A stretch of DNA of 64,000 nt from Bacteroidales bacterium (GCA_017437125.1 JAFSBV010000024.1:123096-187095), one strand, 5' to 3'. Numbered from the stretch's first letter, positions 47,368 to 56,765 are shown. Notes: a model not told the origin generated them from the sequence alone. A program made the numbers and translations.

Positions 47368-50300
47368 CTACTTAAGACCAGTGCTGCTGATTCTGAAATA
47401 GTCGAATGATGCTGTCATCGGCTTAGGGTCGGCCTGTGGTGCGGCACCTCTTCTGAAGCCTCTGAACATGGCAGGAAGGACTCCGTCACATGCAATGACT
47501 CCGGCCTTTATGTCCTTGAGTCCTGTCTCGACCTTTCCAGCCTCTGTAAATGTCTTTCCGTCAACGGAATAGTATGCTGTATAGACATCCCCCTTCTTCT
47601 GGAGCCTGAGCCAGATCGTGTTGCCTTCCACGTTCTCCGGAGTGGCATTGACCGATGACTTCGCATATCCGTTTTCCTCGCATGAAAGCTGTACTGCAGT
47701 TCCTCCCTGTCCACCTCTGCGGAACATCTGAGCCGTATAGACGAACTTCACGAAATTGCTGTCGTCCTGATATGCCACGATGCCGGCATTCTGGGCAGGA
47801 ACAGAAGGTGTGTCCGAACATGTGACCTTGGTCTCGACCGTCCAGTCTGTGTTGGCACTCTGTACGAACATGTTGGCTGCATTGTCTGATGTCTGGCTGA
47901 TGTCTCCGGCAGCAGTCGTGATTGCAAGAGCTCCTGCTTCCGGTTTCCATCCTGCCTTGTCTTCCCTGATGATCGTCCATGCAGATGAAGGAGCAGACTT
48001 GAATTCGTCTGAAACAGCCTTTGTACCGAAGTTCACGAGATATGTCATGCTGTCGGCAGTAACGTCGTCAATGACGGTGATTACAGCTGTTCCCGGTACG
48101 GCGGCAGCCTGTGCGATCTCGACTCTCAGTGCCGGATCCTTGGCTGTAGCTGTTACGACCGGAGCTTTTGCAGATGCCTTGCGGATGATGCTGTACTGGT
48201 TTGTGCCGGCCTTGAGATAAGATCTTCCGTTGACCTTGAGGCTGCCGAGGGAAAGATCCGGCATTACCTTTACAGAGAAAGCGCTGCTTACTGTCTTTCC
48301 GTTCCATGTCACGTCAGCGAAAACGGTAGCGACTCCCTGAGCGGCAGCCTTGAGCTTTCCGTCCGGACTGATTGTGACTACGGCATCATTGTTTGTCCTG
48401 TACTGAATCTTCGCCTCATTGATGTCAATGAAGGAATCATTGTTCAGACATGCGGTTACTGAAATCTGAGCCTCTTCTCCAGCTCTGAGCACAGAAACGC
48501 CGCAGTCAGCCACTACAGTCTTGAGCGCAGGCGTGAGGACTGACGAAGTCATTTCGGCAGTGACAGTACCCCTGATGTCCTTTGAAGAAGAACCGATTTC
48601 GAAAACATATCTTCCCTTGTCATAAGTCATCATGTCTGCCTCCATATCCCAGAACCAGAGATCCGAGCAATCGATGTCGATGCTTACGGTCTTGGTCTGA
48701 CCTGCAGGTATGGTGACTCTCTTGAAGCCCTTGAGCCTCTTGATAGGTCGCTGAAGCGATGCAGGGCTGTCTGGTGTGGTTACATAGATCTGAACCACCT
48801 CGTCACCGTCATAGCTTCCGGTGTTCTTCACGTCAACGCTGATGGTCAGGGCATCGTCAGGAGTGATGACTGTCCTGCTTATGCGGAAGTCCGAATATTC
48901 GAAAGTGGTGTATGATATTCCATATCCGAATTCATACGATACAGGCTTGTTGAAATACCACAGCGTACGTCCGTTCTTGCCTTCGCCTCCGCGGAGTGTG
49001 TAATCCGTGATGGCAGGAAGATCCTTGACTGTCTTGTACCATGTAGCATTGAGCTTTCCTCCAGGTGTCACGTCTCCGAAGAGGATCTTTGCTATGGCAG
49101 CACCCTGAGCCTGTCCGTTATATCCTGTCCAGAGGATGCCAGGGATGTTCTCGAGATTCTTGAAGTCCTCGACCTCGACACATCCGAGAGTCTGCATTAC
49201 CACGATGGTATGCTTGTTCACCGCAGCCACCGCCTTGATCAGGTTCACCTGGTTGCCAGGGAGGCTCAAGGTGAGGCGGTCCGCCTCCTCTGTAGCCGTA
49301 TTCTCGTCAGTTCCCACAAATACGACGGCTACGTCCGACTCCTCTGCAGCCTTGAGCACAGCAGGATCGATTTCGTCATCTTCCGGAGCCTTATATACGA
49401 GATAAAGTGTCTTAGGCTCATTGACTCCGAGTCTGAGAACCTTTTCTTCCATAGGTGTGCTGGCACCATAAACGCCTCCTACAGGCTTTCCTGAAGCCTT
49501 TGTGGCCTCGAGAGTGCTGACAAGGTTTCCGCTTGGAGAGTCAACATGAGCCTCGATGATTCCGCCTTCGGTAGGAATGTTCACGCCGAATGTGATCTTC
49601 TCCACATTGACGAGGTCGATGTTTTCATATGCTGTCCATGAACCGTCGTCGATTGAGCGCACCTGCTCCTCTGTACCCATTCCGGAACCGACGGTGATGC
49701 CTTCAGAGCATGAACTGAACTTGGTCGCATCATGTCTTGTCACGGTTCCGTCAGTCTTTGTGAGTTCGAAATAAGCCACATAGAGAAGGTTGCTCTTGCT
49801 CTTCGTGCTTCCGCCGGAAGCAAGCTTCACTTCCACCTCAGGATTGTGCTTTGCAAGATAGTCGCTGATGCCTTTGTAAGGGCTGATGCGGCTGCTTTCC
49901 TCCGGACGTCCCGAATATGGGCCGAGTTCCACCTTGTCGGCCTGAGGGCCAATGAGGACAATGGAATTGAGCTGCGATGCCTTGAGAGGAAGTGCCTTGA
50001 AATCCGTACCTGATACGATCTCATCCTTGAGAAGCACAGGTGTCCTTGTGGCTGTCTCTTCTGCCAGAGCCTGATATCTTTCGGAGTTCACGGTGCTTGC
50101 AGGAAGGAGTGAATAAGGAACCTTAGGATCCGGATCGAACTCGCCCGTACGCATACGGATGGTGAATACATTTACGAGAGCCCTGTCGATGTCGGCCATT
50201 GTGATGAGGCCCTGCTCGAGAGCGCTGATGGCAGATCTCTGATAAACGCTTCCGCAATCTGAATCCACACCAGTCTTGAGACCTGCAGCAGTAGCTTCCT

Positions 50301-51141
50301 CAGCTGTCTCGACATAGTAATGACCTGTATATATGTCCTCGATCGCAGCACAGTCACCGGTGACATAACCCTTCATTCCGTATGTACGGCGGGCTATCGT
50401 ATCGACATAATATGCGCTTGCGGATGTAGGCACATGATTCACGGCATTGTACGAGGTCATGATGGAAGGAAGACCGTCGTTCTCGATGAGTTCCTTATAT
50501 GGATAGAGATAGAACTCCCTCATGTCCCTGCTGTCCATGTCTGAACTGCCGACATGACGGTTGAATTCGCTGTTGTTTGCGAAATAATGCTTCGCACATG
50601 GAACAGCCTTCAGGTAATCAGGATCGTCGCCCATGAGGCCGCGCACATATGCTCCGGACATCACGGCCGAAAGGAATGGATCTTCACCGTATGATTCACC
50701 GGTTCTTCCCCATCTCGGGTCGCGGACAGGCTCCACTACAGGAGACCAGAATGTCAGTCCCTTCGTACCTGTCTGGAATATGGCTCTTGCTTCGTCTGCG
50801 ATCGCTGATGCCTCTCTTTCGAGAAGTTCCGGGTCCCATGAAGAACCGAGAGCGACGCTGTTAGGATATGAAGTCGGTCCCTGAAGTCCGACAGATGGAT
50901 TGGCTCCGGCGAGAACGCCATGGAGTGCCTCGCTCCATACATTGTACTGACGTACGCCGAGCCTTGGAACGGCCGCCATGTTGTTGCCGAGAAGACTTTG
51001 CTTTTCTTCCAGGGTAAGTCGTGATACCAGATCCACAGCCCTTTCCTCGAAGGTGTAGCTGGTGTTCTGGTAGATCGGAGTCTTTTCCTCTTCCGGAATC
51101 GGATTGAGGAAAAGGAAAAGAAGCATTGTGAGAAGTTTCAT
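47368..51141 (-). CDS. Long glycoside hydrolase family 3 enzyme (beta-xylosidase/glucosidase type)
   Basis: Secreted enzyme of 1257 residues. A signal peptide is followed by the GH3 catalytic barrel (about 30-340), with the nucleophile Asp263 in YVTGDCAAIED and SYNAVNHVPTSAS typical of beta-xylosidase-like GH3. The GH3 C-terminal sandwich (about 360-720) has an insert like a PA14/CBM6 domain. A fibronectin-like domain follows (about 750-830). The remaining ~400 residues are extra: Ig-like segments and a C-terminal LamG/DUF1349-type domain (about 1070-1250). The extra part probably binds polysaccharide. It is much longer than the usual 750-870 residues. Confidence 0.88.
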   Translation of the reverse strand: MKLLTMLLFLFLNPIPEEEKTPIYQNTSYTFEERAVDLVSRLTLEEKQSLLGNNMAAVPRLGVRQYNVWSEALHGVLAGANPSVGLQGPTSYPNSVALGSSWDPELLEREASAIADEARAIFQTGTKGLTFWSPVVEPVRDPRWGRTGESYGEDPFLSAVMSGAYVRGLMGDDPDYLKAVPCAKHYFANNSEFNRHVGSSDMDSRDMREFYLYPYKELIENDGLPSIMTSYNAVNHVPTSASAYYVDTIARRTYGMKGYVTGDCAAIEDIYTGHYYVETAEEATAAGLKTGVDSDCGSVYQRSAISALEQGLITMADIDRALVNVFTIRMRTGEFDPDPKVPYSLLPASTVNSERYQALAEETATRTPVLLKDEIVSGTDFKALPLKASQLNSIVLIGPQADKVELGPYSGRPEESSRISPYKGISDYLAKHNPEVEVKLASGGSTKSKSNLLYVAYFELTKTDGTVTRHDATKFSSCSEGITVGSGMGTEEQVRSIDDGSWTAYENIDLVNVEKITFGVNIPTEGGIIEAHVDSPSGNLVSTLEATKASGKPVGGVYGASTPMEEKVLRLGVNEPKTLYLVYKAPEDDEIDPAVLKAAEESDVAVVFVGTDENTATEEADRLTLSLPGNQVNLIKAVAAVNKHTIVVMQTLGCVEVEDFKNLENIPGILWTGYNGQAQGAAIAKILFGDVTPGGKLNATWYKTVKDLPAITDYTLRGGEGKNGRTLWYFNKPVSYEFGYGISYTTFEYSDFRISRTVITPDDALTISVDVKNTGSYDGDEVVQIYVTTPDSPASLQRPIKRLKGFKRVTIPAGQTKTVSIDIDCSDLWFWDMEADMMTYDKGRYVFEIGSSSKDIRGTVTAEMTSSVLTPALKTVVADCGVSVLRAGEEAQISVTACLNNDSFIDINEAKIQYRTNNDAVVTISPDGKLKAAAQGVATVFADVTWNGKTVSSAFSVKVMPDLSLGSLKVNGRSYLKAGTNQYSIIRKASAKAPVVTATAKDPALRVEIAQAAAVPGTAVITVIDDVTADSMTYLVNFGTKAVSDEFKSAPSSAWTIIREDKAGWKPEAGALAITTAAGDISQTSDNAANMFVQSANTDWTVETKVTCSDTPSVPAQNAGIVAYQDDSNFVKFVYTAQMFRRGGQGGTAVQLSCEENGYAKSSVNATPENVEGNTIWLRLQKKGDVYTAYYSVDGKTFTEAGKVETGLKDIKAGVIACDGVLPAMFRGFRRGAAPQADPKPMTASFDYFRISSTGLK

Positions 51142-51175
51142 GAGTATCAGGTTTTAATGTTTCAATTATGCTTTC

Positions 51176-51183
51176 CAAAAATA
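51176..51183 (-). promoter_or_regulatory. -7 box of the GH3 gene
   Basis: TATTTTTG on the minus strand, 35 bp upstream of the GH3 ATG. It fits TAnnTTTG; no clear -33 element. Confidence 0.45.
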
Positions 51184-51248
51184 GACATTATTCCCCTGAC
51201 ATGCTTCTTATTTTGATTCAAACACTTGCAAAATTGATATAGGAAATG

Positions 51249-52544
51249 TCAAATGCTGATCATCAGCAGACCGACAGCGATGGATGTGGCGGTGGTTATG
51301 AGTCCCGGGAGCATGAACGAATGGTTCAGTATCCATCGGCCTATCCTCGTCGTGCCTGTCCTGTCGAAATTGATGGCGGCAACGATGGTAGGATAGTTAG
51401 GGATGAAGAAATATCCGTTTACGGCCGGGAAGAGGGCGATCAGCATCAGAGGCGATATGCCCAAGGCTATTCCGAGCGGTACGATCGCGCGGACGGTAGC
51501 AGCCTGGCTGAACAGAAGGATCGACATCACGAAGAGGGCCAGGCCGAAGAGCCAAGGCATCTGCGACACGATTCCCTGAATCGATTCTGTGAGTTCCGCG
51601 AGGTTTCCCTTGATGAACGTGTCTCCCATCCATGCGATTCCGAAAATGGCTACAACAGCCTGCATTCCAGCCAGGAATATGCTTCCATGAGCAGCCTTGC
51701 TGCCGTCGGTGCGGGTGAGGATGAGAATGAGCGCGGCGGCGCTGAGCATGAGAATCTCGATCAGGGACGGCATTCCCAGAGGAGTACCGTCAAATGTCGG
51801 ACGGATTGCCGGAACGGATCCGAAAAGCACGATCAGCAACGTCGTGATGATGAATATGATCACAGATAGGCGTGCCTTTGCCTTATCCTTGACATCGGCG
51901 AGGCTTACGTGATTGTCATCGATGAGACCGTTCCTAAGGCGTTCCAGATATTCCGGATCTTCGGTCAGTTCCTTGCCGACCTTGAGAGAGAAGAGCGCTC
52001 CAGCAAGGACACCGATGAGGGTCGCAGGAACACATATCTTCATTATGTCGAACAAAGTGATGTCAAAACCGCTCAACAATCCGAGAAGGGCCACTGTCGC
52101 TGCCGATATCGGGCTGGCCGTGATGGCCTGCTGCGATGCTATCACTGCTATTCCCAACGGTCTCTCCGGACGTATCTTCGTCTCTGTCGCGACTTCGGCG
52201 ATAACGGGAAGAAGCGAATATGCCACATGACCTGTTCCTGCAAGGAAGGTGAACAGATATGTCACGAACGGAGCGATGATCGTGATGCGTGACGGATTGC
52301 GGCGGAGCATCTTTTCAGCGATCCTGACCATATAGTCAAGTCCTCCTGCCGCCTGCATACATGAAGCCGCGGCAATCACGGCCGCTATCATCAGGATCAC
52401 ATCGATCGGAGGTGCTGTAGGCTGAAGCCCGAACACGAATGTGAGGATGGCGAGACCCACTCCACCCATGACTCCGAGTCCTATGCCTCCGAGACGTGCG
52501 CCGATGATGATGGCGATCAGAACTATCGCTAACTGTAAAAGCAT
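51249..52544 (-). CDS. dcuA: Anaerobic C4-dicarboxylate transporter (DcuA/DcuB family)
   Basis: Inner-membrane protein of 431 residues with about 11 helices. It starts LAIVLIAIIIGARLGGIGLG and has the Dcu-family segments FLAGTGHVAYSLLPVI and ASQQAITASPISAATVA. It exchanges aspartate, fumarate, malate and succinate across the membrane under anaerobic conditions. It follows the asparaginase gene by 4 bp; periplasmic asparaginase makes aspartate, which this carrier can take in against succinate. DcuA versus DcuB cannot be settled here. Confidence 0.92.
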   Translation of the reverse strand: MLLQLAIVLIAIIIGARLGGIGLGVMGGVGLAILTFVFGLQPTAPPIDVILMIAAVIAAASCMQAAGGLDYMVRIAEKMLRRNPSRITIIAPFVTYLFTFLAGTGHVAYSLLPVIAEVATETKIRPERPLGIAVIASQQAITASPISAATVALLGLLSGFDITLFDIMKICVPATLIGVLAGALFSLKVGKELTEDPEYLERLRNGLIDDNHVSLADVKDKAKARLSVIIFIITTLLIVLFGSVPAIRPTFDGTPLGMPSLIEILMLSAAALILILTRTDGSKAAHGSIFLAGMQAVVAIFGIAWMGDTFIKGNLAELTESIQGIVSQMPWLFGLALFVMSILLFSQAATVRAIVPLGIALGISPLMLIALFPAVNGYFFIPNYPTIVAAINFDRTGTTRIGRWILNHSFMLPGLITTATSIAVGLLMISI

Positions 52545-52548
52545 GATT

Positions 52549-53586
52549 CTAAAGATTGTTGAAATATGTCTGGATCTCTTTCCAGTCGTCTGTCTTCGTA
52601 AGTGCCAGCATCAGAAGTATGCGGGATTTCTGCGGATTGTGCTGCTGGGCCGCGATGAACTGATATGCCTCGTCGTCAACCTCATTGTGCAGGGTTGTAG
52701 GGCCGGTTGGGACACGTGACGACCTCACGACCTGTATTCCCTTCCTGCGTGCCTTCTCAAGTACGGGGAATATGTCCTTGTGGATGTTTCCGTTGCCGAC
52801 TCCGGCATATACGATTCCCTGATAGCCGTTCTTGAACATAGGCTCCACCATGTCAGGGGCGATGTTCGAATATCCATATACGATTCCCACTTTCGGCAGC
52901 TGCTTCATTCCTTTTATGTCAAAAGTCATGTCGTGCTCTGCCGGAGTTCTGTAATATACTGCCTCATTGTTGTAGATATGTCCGAGAGCACCGGTCTCGG
53001 GCGACTGGAATGCCTGTACGTTCAATGTGTTCGTCTTTGTGACGTCCCTTGCTCCGAAAATGAGTCCGTTCATGACCACCATGACTCCCATTCCTGCGGA
53101 CTTGGGATCGACGGCTGTGACGACGGCATTGTATATGTTTGCAGGGCCGTCAGCGCTGATTGCGGTAGATGCCCTCATCGCTCCGGTAATGACTACAGGC
53201 TTTGTCCCCGCGGTGGTGAGGCTCAGGAAATATGCAGTCTCCTCCATGGTATCGGTTCCATGAGTTATCACGATTCCGTCTATATCCGGATCGGCCATAA
53301 GCTCATTGATCCTTTCCGAAAGAATCAGCCATACTTCATCGCTCATGTCCTGCGAGCCTATGTTGACAATCTGCTCGCCGGTGACGTCAGCAATGTCCTT
53401 TAGCTGAGGTACTGCGTCAATCAATTGGCCTATAGCTACTTGTCCTGCGGTATATCTTGTTTCGTTGGATGCCGCACCCTTGCCGGCTATGGTTCCTCCG
53501 GTCGCCAGGATATGGATATCCGGCTTCTGCGCGAATGCCCCGACAGTCATGGCCAGAGCCGCGATTATGATCATGAGTCTTTTCAT
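52549..53586 (-). CDS. ansB: Periplasmic L-asparaginase, type II
   Basis: Hydrolyses asparagine to aspartate and ammonia. The 345-residue protein has a signal peptide ending GAFAQ and both catalytic regions: Thr32 in ILATGGTIAG, and THGTDTMEET. First gene of a two-gene operon with dcuA. This pairing supports anaerobic fumarate respiration fed by external asparagine. A -7 box lies just 5 bp upstream of its ATG. Confidence 0.95.
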   Translation of the reverse strand: MKRLMIIIAALAMTVGAFAQKPDIHILATGGTIAGKGAASNETRYTAGQVAIGQLIDAVPQLKDIADVTGEQIVNIGSQDMSDEVWLILSERINELMADPDIDGIVITHGTDTMEETAYFLSLTTAGTKPVVITGAMRASTAISADGPANIYNAVVTAVDPKSAGMGVMVVMNGLIFGARDVTKTNTLNVQAFQSPETGALGHIYNNEAVYYRTPAEHDMTFDIKGMKQLPKVGIVYGYSNIAPDMVEPMFKNGYQGIVYAGVGNGNIHKDIFPVLEKARRKGIQVVRSSRVPTGPTTLHNEVDDEAYQFIAAQQHNPQKSRILLMLALTKTDDWKEIQTYFNNL

Positions 53587-53591
53587 GAATG

Positions 53592-53599
53592 CAAATATA
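53592..53599 (-). promoter_or_regulatory. -7 box of ansB-dcuA
   Basis: TATATTTG on the minus strand, 5 bp upstream of the ansB ATG, which implies a nearly leaderless transcript. It overlaps the region just after the hydrolase remnant. Confidence 0.5.
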
Positions 53600-53617
53600 C
53601 TGATTGTGTGCTGAATA

Positions 53618-53803
53618 TCAGTTCAGTTCTTCGAAAAACGATACAGCCAGGGCAACGACCTCTTTCTTCTTCCGCGTGATCATATGGTTTTCACCTTCAA
53701 CGACTATCAGCTCCGATCTGTCGCCATATGTCTCGACGAACTTTTCGCTGCATGACATCGGAACGATGGTGTCCTTACTGCCGAAGTATGGATTCTCTTT
53801 CAC
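53618..53803 (-). pseudogene. C-terminal remnant of an alpha/beta hydrolase
   Basis: The 61 codons encode only the last part of an alpha/beta hydrolase: a region with SKDTIVPMSCSEKF (catalytic Asp loop) and EGENHMITRKK (catalytic His). The frame upstream hits a stop 12 bp before the GTG, and the nucleophile and lid parts are missing. It appears to be a decayed or deletion-truncated gene at the edge of the island. It is unlikely to be functional. Confidence 0.6.
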
Positions 53804-54049
53804 GCAGCTCGTGGAATTTCATGGAAGATCAGAGGGAAGCACATGTGTCTTTAGTTCTTCCGTCCTTTCATGTCGTGAAAGCGGGTTGAAATTGTGATTT
53901 TGAGAACACAACTCGTAAATTGGATTGCATTTATTCTTGAATATTTTGGAAATATTTCCAAGATATGTGTTCTTCTTTAGCACAAAGGGGCTTTTGCTTT
54001 GTGAAAAATGGAGATTGGGCCCAAGAATCGAAAACGTTTGGTTAGAAAC

Positions 54050-55426
54050 CTACTTCATTAATTCCATAATATCCTCAGGAGTAATGGTAAGGCTCGATTC
54101 TGATTTATTGGTTATATTCTTGGCAAATATGGCAGGCACAATCTCCTTGCCCTTAGCAAATGGTAACATAGAAGCTTTCCAGCGAAGTTCGTTTTCGAGC
54201 GCGACGGCGTCTTCACCGGAAGTCCATTTGCATTCGCCTATAAGAATCTTCTTCTTGTCGAGAGATTCTGCAACTACGTCCAATTCGATCTGGTGAGGCT
54301 TTTTCTCCTTGTCCAGAACGGTTCCCCACCATCTTTTGGCAACCCCGTACAATGTGCCGTCAATCATATTGCCGGTTACAGCATCACGACATAAAACTTC
54401 CCACCATTTGCTTGTATGCTCATTAAAGTGCTGCTGGAGTTCCAATTCAATCGGTGCCTTTCTACCAAGTTCTATGAATGAACGCATCGGAACGACAAAC
54501 CTGTAATGGAAATCGACAAATGGATCAGCAATTTTATATAGTGTTTTTTTACTTTTTTCTTCATCGGCATCAAATGGGATATCCTTGCCAAGGAATCCGA
54601 GGTCTATGAGCTTTTTTATCGGGCGAGACAGATTGGTGGCAGGCTCATTACTTCTTGAAGCGATTTCCGACATTCTGTTGGCTCCGACTCCTACAAATGA
54701 CATGATTGTAGCAGTCTTGACAATGTCCTGAACATCGTCCTTGAATAACTTCACGGGTTCATCATATAGTGTTCCATTAACTGAAAGGGCTTCAGTCCAG
54801 ATAGCCTCATCCAATGAGTTGTGCATTTCTCTGAGCTCCCAATACCTCGGAACACCGCCCCATACAGAGTATTCTTCAATTGCTTGAACCGCAGTCAGGT
54901 TAAGTGCTTCCTGGAGATAAGGCAACTTGATAGGAGTGAACTTCATTACGACATCTGCCCTGCCATATAACGGAGAACTTTCATCCAAGATAAGACCATA
55001 CATCATATTCTGTGATGATCCGCAGACTACAAGATTGTACTTGAGTCCTTTTTCGTCAATAAGTTTTTGGAGAACAGATGGTAATTCAGGAGATTGTTTT
55101 ACCATATAAGGTAACTCATCCAAAACCAGTGTGAATTTCTCTTCTGTTCTATAATTGACACTTCTGAATAAAGTTTCCCAGTCAGGGTATGTAACTTTAT
55201 CAAAGCCGGCAAATTTCTGAGCAATAACTTTTGATAGAAGTATACGCTGAGCGGAAGCCTCAGATTCATCTGCCAGATAATAGATGTCAGTATCAGTTAT
55301 GACTCTTGTAATCAATGCGGACTTACCCAATCTTCTTTTGCCATATATGGCTGTAAAGGTCGGTCTGTCCATATTCAGAATCTTCGTAAGACGCTCTTTT
55401 TCCTGTGTTCTATCAACAAATTTCAT
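54050..55426 (-). CDS. AAA-type ATPase with C-terminal DUF234-like nuclease domain
   Basis: Protein of 458 residues of the family often annotated as ATP-binding protein or archaeal-type ATPase. Walker A is YGKRRLGKS (28-36) and Walker B is LVLDELPY (100-107). A winged helix follows (about 245-280). The C-terminal part has a PD-(D/E)xK-like core: Asp383 in ELDVVAES and Glu398/Lys400 in GECKW. Members occur in many copies in Bacteroidetes and archaea; their role is unknown, with defence or mobile-element links often proposed. Expressed from a promoter embedded in palindromic repeats. Base composition is AT-richer than the core genes. Confidence 0.85.
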   Translation of the reverse strand: MKFVDRTQEKERLTKILNMDRPTFTAIYGKRRLGKSALITRVITDTDIYYLADESEASAQRILLSKVIAQKFAGFDKVTYPDWETLFRSVNYRTEEKFTLVLDELPYMVKQSPELPSVLQKLIDEKGLKYNLVVCGSSQNMMYGLILDESSPLYGRADVVMKFTPIKLPYLQEALNLTAVQAIEEYSVWGGVPRYWELREMHNSLDEAIWTEALSVNGTLYDEPVKLFKDDVQDIVKTATIMSFVGVGANRMSEIASRSNEPATNLSRPIKKLIDLGFLGKDIPFDADEEKSKKTLYKIADPFVDFHYRFVVPMRSFIELGRKAPIELELQQHFNEHTSKWWEVLCRDAVTGNMIDGTLYGVAKRWWGTVLDKEKKPHQIELDVVAESLDKKKILIGECKWTSGEDAVALENELRWKASMLPFAKGKEIVPAIFAKNITNKSESSLTITPEDIMELMK

Positions 55427-55434
55427 ATCCTAAA

Positions 55435-55543
55435 ATTATTATGCTCTGCAAACATAATGTTTTTAGAGCATAATTCCAATATTATGCTGGAATTTCAGAT
55501 ATTATTATGCTTCGGAAACATTATGTTTCTAGAGCATAATAAT
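55435..55543. repeat. Two nested palindromic repeats upstream of the ATPase gene
   Basis: Two copies of a ~40-bp element (55435-55474 and 55501-55543). Each has outer arms (ATTATGCTCT...AGAGCATAAT in copy 1; 11-bp arms in copy 2) around an inner palindrome of the form AAACAT-n-ATGTTT. A further half-site (ATTATGCT) lies between them. The symmetry suggests dimer-binding operator sites. Confidence 0.75.
55449..55479 (-). promoter_or_regulatory. Promoter of the AAA ATPase gene
   Basis: On the minus strand TTG (55477-55479) and TATGTTTG (55449-55456) are separated by 20 bp, fitting the Bacteroidetes consensus. The -7 box lies inside the inner palindrome of repeat copy 1, so a protein bound there would block transcription. 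Confidence 0.65.
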
Positions 55544-55579
55544 ATTACGATGCTAATAATGATGTCTGGTAATACACTT

Positions 55580-56701
55580 TTATTGATTGAAACTATTTAG
55601 GAAGTCATTATATTCCAGCATATTATCTAAATGCTTGGTGTAGAGGAAGTGTAGTTTGTGAATATGTTTGCTGAATAGTAATTCGCTTTCTTTTTTACCA
55701 GTTAGAGTGGCAATGTTTTCTATAATAGGATTTTTGTTGTCGTATGTAACGATGGTTATTCTTTTATCCTCAGATTTTTCTGAGAATAGTTTGCAAAATA
55801 AGTCCTTAAAATAGTCAGAATCGCATAGCCCAAGAGAATGACCGAAAATAATCAGGTCATCAGCGTTGTTGATATAATTGATGACATCTTCTCTTACTGA
55901 TATTTCATCAAACTGCCCGCTCTTCTGGAAGAATTTCATATTTTCCGGCAATTTTATGTTATCATCAATACCGCATATCCCCAAAGGTGAACTGTCCGAA
56001 ATACTATACTTTCCCAAATTTTCATTAGGTGATAAACATCCGCTATGACTTATGTGTACTGGTGTGAATCTGTTTTCTAAGTCCAACTCTTTCATCTTCT
56101 TATTAAAGGCCTCTATATCATACTTTACAGTTTCAGCAACGATATTTTGAATGTAATTTACCAAGGGGGTATAGTTGAATGAGATTATCTTGTCTATAGT
56201 ACTGGGATTGTCAATAAAATCTTTGCAGATTTTGTAGGCAAAGCAATTCTTATATAATACAAACTGTTGCGGATTTATTAGCGTCGGATCTTCAGATTGG
56301 TTTTTAATTACGTGTCCTTCAGTTTGTTGTACGGGAGTTATGTGAGCGAATATGTTAAGCGTCATCCCAAGATTATGTCTTAAAACTGCCATAAACTGAC
56401 GGTCCTCGATTTCCGAGAACTCTTCTTCTTTATTCAGTACTCTTGTTACATATTCCCGAATTTCTGTTTCAAGGTCGTACCACTCTTTATTTTGATTATC
56501 GTCGTATTTGTTCTTCAAGAAATTATAAAGAGGAGAGCTATTGCAGACTTCTAATTCCTTCGATTTGAAGAATGGATCGCAAAAATTGTGGTAGGTGGTT
56601 TGAAATCCGAAATCAAGATCAAAACCATTGCCGAGAATTAGGATCCTAGTGCGTCTGTTTTGATTGTTCACTGTGGAGGCTACTGTAGATGTTTGGTGCA
56701 T
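55580..56701 (-). CDS. AbiH-like protein (phage abortive-infection family)
   Basis: Protein of 373 residues that fits the AbiH family, first known from a lactococcal abortive-infection system; its biochemical action is not known. Family features are LILGNGFDLDFGFQTTYHNF (21-40), EWYDLE (72-77), SFNYTPLV (173-180) and a FGHSLGLCDSDYF segment (285-297). The lactococcal protein is of similar length. Codon use is AT-rich and the gene stands alone with its own promoter. It is transcribed in the same direction as the ATPase, 150 bp away. Confidence 0.85.
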   Translation of the reverse strand: MHQTSTVASTVNNQNRRTRILILGNGFDLDFGFQTTYHNFCDPFFKSKELEVCNSSPLYNFLKNKYDDNQNKEWYDLETEIREYVTRVLNKEEEFSEIEDRQFMAVLRHNLGMTLNIFAHITPVQQTEGHVIKNQSEDPTLINPQQFVLYKNCFAYKICKDFIDNPSTIDKIISFNYTPLVNYIQNIVAETVKYDIEAFNKKMKELDLENRFTPVHISHSGCLSPNENLGKYSISDSSPLGICGIDDNIKLPENMKFFQKSGQFDEISVREDVINYINNADDLIIFGHSLGLCDSDYFKDLFCKLFSEKSEDKRITIVTYDNKNPIIENIATLTGKKESELLFSKHIHKLHFLYTKHLDNMLEYNDFLNSFNQ

Positions 56702-56756
56702 ATGTTATTATTGTAATTATATGTTTATAGAATGAAGCTAGTAATTTCATTATTAC

Positions 56757-56765
56757 GCAAAGATA
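56757..56765 (-). promoter_or_regulatory. -7 box of the AbiH-like gene
   Basis: TATCTTTGC on the minus strand, about 55 bp upstream of the ATG at 56701. It matches the Bacteroidetes -7 element; no TTG at 19-20 bp was found. Confidence 0.55.

Noticed and set aside
51246-51869. A 207-residue frame opposite dcuA
   Set aside because: Highly charged, repetitive translation typical of an antisense shadow over a membrane-protein gene.
53604-53897. Plus-strand frame of 97 residues near the hydrolase remnant
   Set aside because: It is the opposite strand of the hydrolase remnant and shows no protein-like features.
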